Assembly (NCBI GenBank): GCA_965223025.1
Contig: CBDCVP010000022.1
Coordinates: 1-64,000, forward strand
DNA: 64,000 nt
Origin: JABDMH01 sp965223025
Lineage (GTDB): Bacteria > Bacteroidota > Bacteroidia > Chitinophagales > Saprospiraceae
Direction of reading: 5' to 3'
Both the position numbers and the translations under genes were made by a program. The notes below the pieces were generated by a model. The model saw only the letters and a list, made by a program, of their open reading frames with translations, was not told where the DNA came from and ran no database searches. Shown here in pieces: positions 63,003-64,000 of this stretch (positions within the stretch are counted from its first letter, which is position 1; each line of letters begins with the position of its first letter).

Positions 63003-64000
63003 ATGGCTCATTTGATGAAGATGGCACTTTCGGGCTCAATATTAACTCGCACACTTGGGATCCCTACGATCGCTCTGACTTTTTGGATCTGTGCCACTGC
63101 TCAAAACATTGGCCCAAACATCGTTTTGGTCCTGGCGGATGATCTGGGATATGGCGATCTGAGTTGCTACGGATCAGAGCATATCCAAACACCAAATCTG
63201 GATAAATTGGCCAATCAGGGTGTTCGGCTCACCAGTTTTTATGCCAATGCTCCAGAATGCACACCTACCCGCACCGCACTGCTTACTGGTCGCTATCAGC
63301 AGCGTGTGGGCGGACTGGAGTGCGCCATCGGACTGGGCAACCTTGGCAGATATGACGAGGCCAAAGCATTGTCAGATAAAGGGGAATTGGGACTACCCCC
63401 TTCATTCAATGTCCTACCCAATATGCTCAACACTCACGGTTACCAAACTGCGCTCATCGGAAAATGGCATTTGGGTGAGGGAGCAAAATTCAGACCAGCC
63501 GTCCATGGATTTGACTATAGCATCGGTCCCCTCGGTGGTGCGGTGGATTACTTCCATCACACTGAGCCCATCGGTGAATTTTTGGGTACAGTGATGGAGG
63601 GAAATCCTGATTTCTACCGAAACGACTTACCCCACCAAAGATCCGGCTATTATATGACCCATCTCATCACCGATGAGGCTGTGGAATGGATCAATAACCA
63701 AAATGAAAGTCGGCCTTTCTTCTTATACCTACCTTACACTACCCCCCATCAACCCCTACAGTCACCCGATGCCTATCAAGACGATCCCATTACCATGGAC
63801 ACCTGGAGCCATGGAGATCACGAAGATTATCGCATGATGATCGAGGATCTCGATGTAGGCATTGGTCAGATCATGGATAAACTCGATGCCAAAGGTTTTA
63901 CCAAAAACACCTTATTCATATTTTTCTCTGACAATGGTCCCACCAAATTGGGCAACACAGGTCCCTACTCAGGTAATAAGGGCCACGTTTTTGAAGGAGG
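63003..64000 (+). CDS. Type I sulfatase, formylglycine-type (cut by window end)
   Basis: 332 residues are visible from the ATG at 63003 and the frame stays open to the edge; ATGs at 63015 and 63021 also give a signal peptide (IALTFWICATAQ). LADDLGYGD gives metal aspartates (Asp46, Asp47). The formylglycine site is CTPTR at Cys86, followed by TALLTGRYQQRVGG. IGKWHLG, YTTPHQP and FFSDNGP follow. It belongs to a different subfamily from the sulfatase at 46532. Divergent from SusC pair 2, it probably acts on the same glycan. Confidence 0.92.
   Translation, partial: MAHLMKMALSGSILTRTLGIPTIALTFWICATAQNIGPNIVLVLADDLGYGDLSCYGSEHIQTPNLDKLANQGVRLTSFYANAPECTPTRTALLTGRYQQRVGGLECAIGLGNLGRYDEAKALSDKGELGLPPSFNVLPNMLNTHGYQTALIGKWHLGEGAKFRPAVHGFDYSIGPLGGAVDYFHHTEPIGEFLGTVMEGNPDFYRNDLPHQRSGYYMTHLITDEAVEWINNQNESRPFFLYLPYTTPHQPLQSPDAYQDDPITMDTWSHGDHEDYRMMIEDLDVGIGQIMDKLDAKGFTKNTLFIFFSDNGPTKLGNTGPYSGNKGHVFEG

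Noticed and set aside
62794..63054. Minus-strand 86-codon frame
   Set aside because: Overlaps the start of the sulfatase gene and has no recognisable features.

Overview
The window looks like chromosome of a free-living, probably marine, member of the Bacteroidota (Saprospiraceae-like). Evidence: two SusC/SusD pairs, many Sec lipoproteins with a Bacteroidota-type lipobox, TonB-dependent receptors, RHS orphan tips that begin MGCRKL, and a set of exported catabolic enzymes (sulfatases, an Asp-box sialidase-like protein, PQQ/cytochrome c dehydrogenases, DUF1080, DUF1501) typical of marine polymer degraders. No rRNA, tRNA or CRISPR array was found.

Region 1 (1-14518) is the most unusual part. 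A unit with an 8072-bp period is present in tandem. Bases 1-4795 match 8073-12867 wherever compared. The shared part encodes a CHC2/TOPRIM primase fused to a P-loop ATPase, two overlapping tyrosine recombinases, a 1.35-kb stretch without a credible gene but full of perfect stem-loops, and the start of an RHS orphan gene. Identity stops inside the RHS core. Each copy then runs into a different toxin tip with its own immunity-type gene: tip 1 is glycine-rich and hydrophobic with a multi-pass membrane partner; tip 2 carries a JAB/JAMM-like HTHP...SxxD motif with a lipoprotein partner. An XRE regulator diverges from the primase. I read this as an array of toxin/immunity cassettes separated by copies of a primase-recombinase mobile element.

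Region 2 (14.5-22.8 kb) is accessory: KAP P-loop NTPase, Tn3-type serine recombinase, PMT-like glycosyltransferase, a 700-bp empty stretch, a small ABC ATPase/membrane protein pair and a PIF1-like helicase.

Region 3 (22.8-47.9 kb) is mostly a minus-strand run of secreted catabolic genes: PQQ-type propeller-cytochrome proteins, two exported amidohydrolases with a SelA-like PLP enzyme, an N,N-dimethylformamidase-like protein, DUF1080 proteins, DUF1501, a PVC-type cytochrome, a sialidase-like protein and a sulfatase. Within it are a ZnuD-like receptor and lipoprotein behind a perfect palindromic operator, and a plus-strand GguC/AraD1-type protein.

Region 4 (47.9-64 kb) holds two head-to-tail identical group II introns placed directly after the terminator of the first SusC-SusD operon, a relic of a sialidase gene, a second SusC-SusD operon and, divergently, a sulfatase cut by the window edge. 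Together the SusC/D transporters, sulfatases and sialidase-like protein suggest uptake and breakdown of sulfated and perhaps sialylated or aminosugar-containing glycans.
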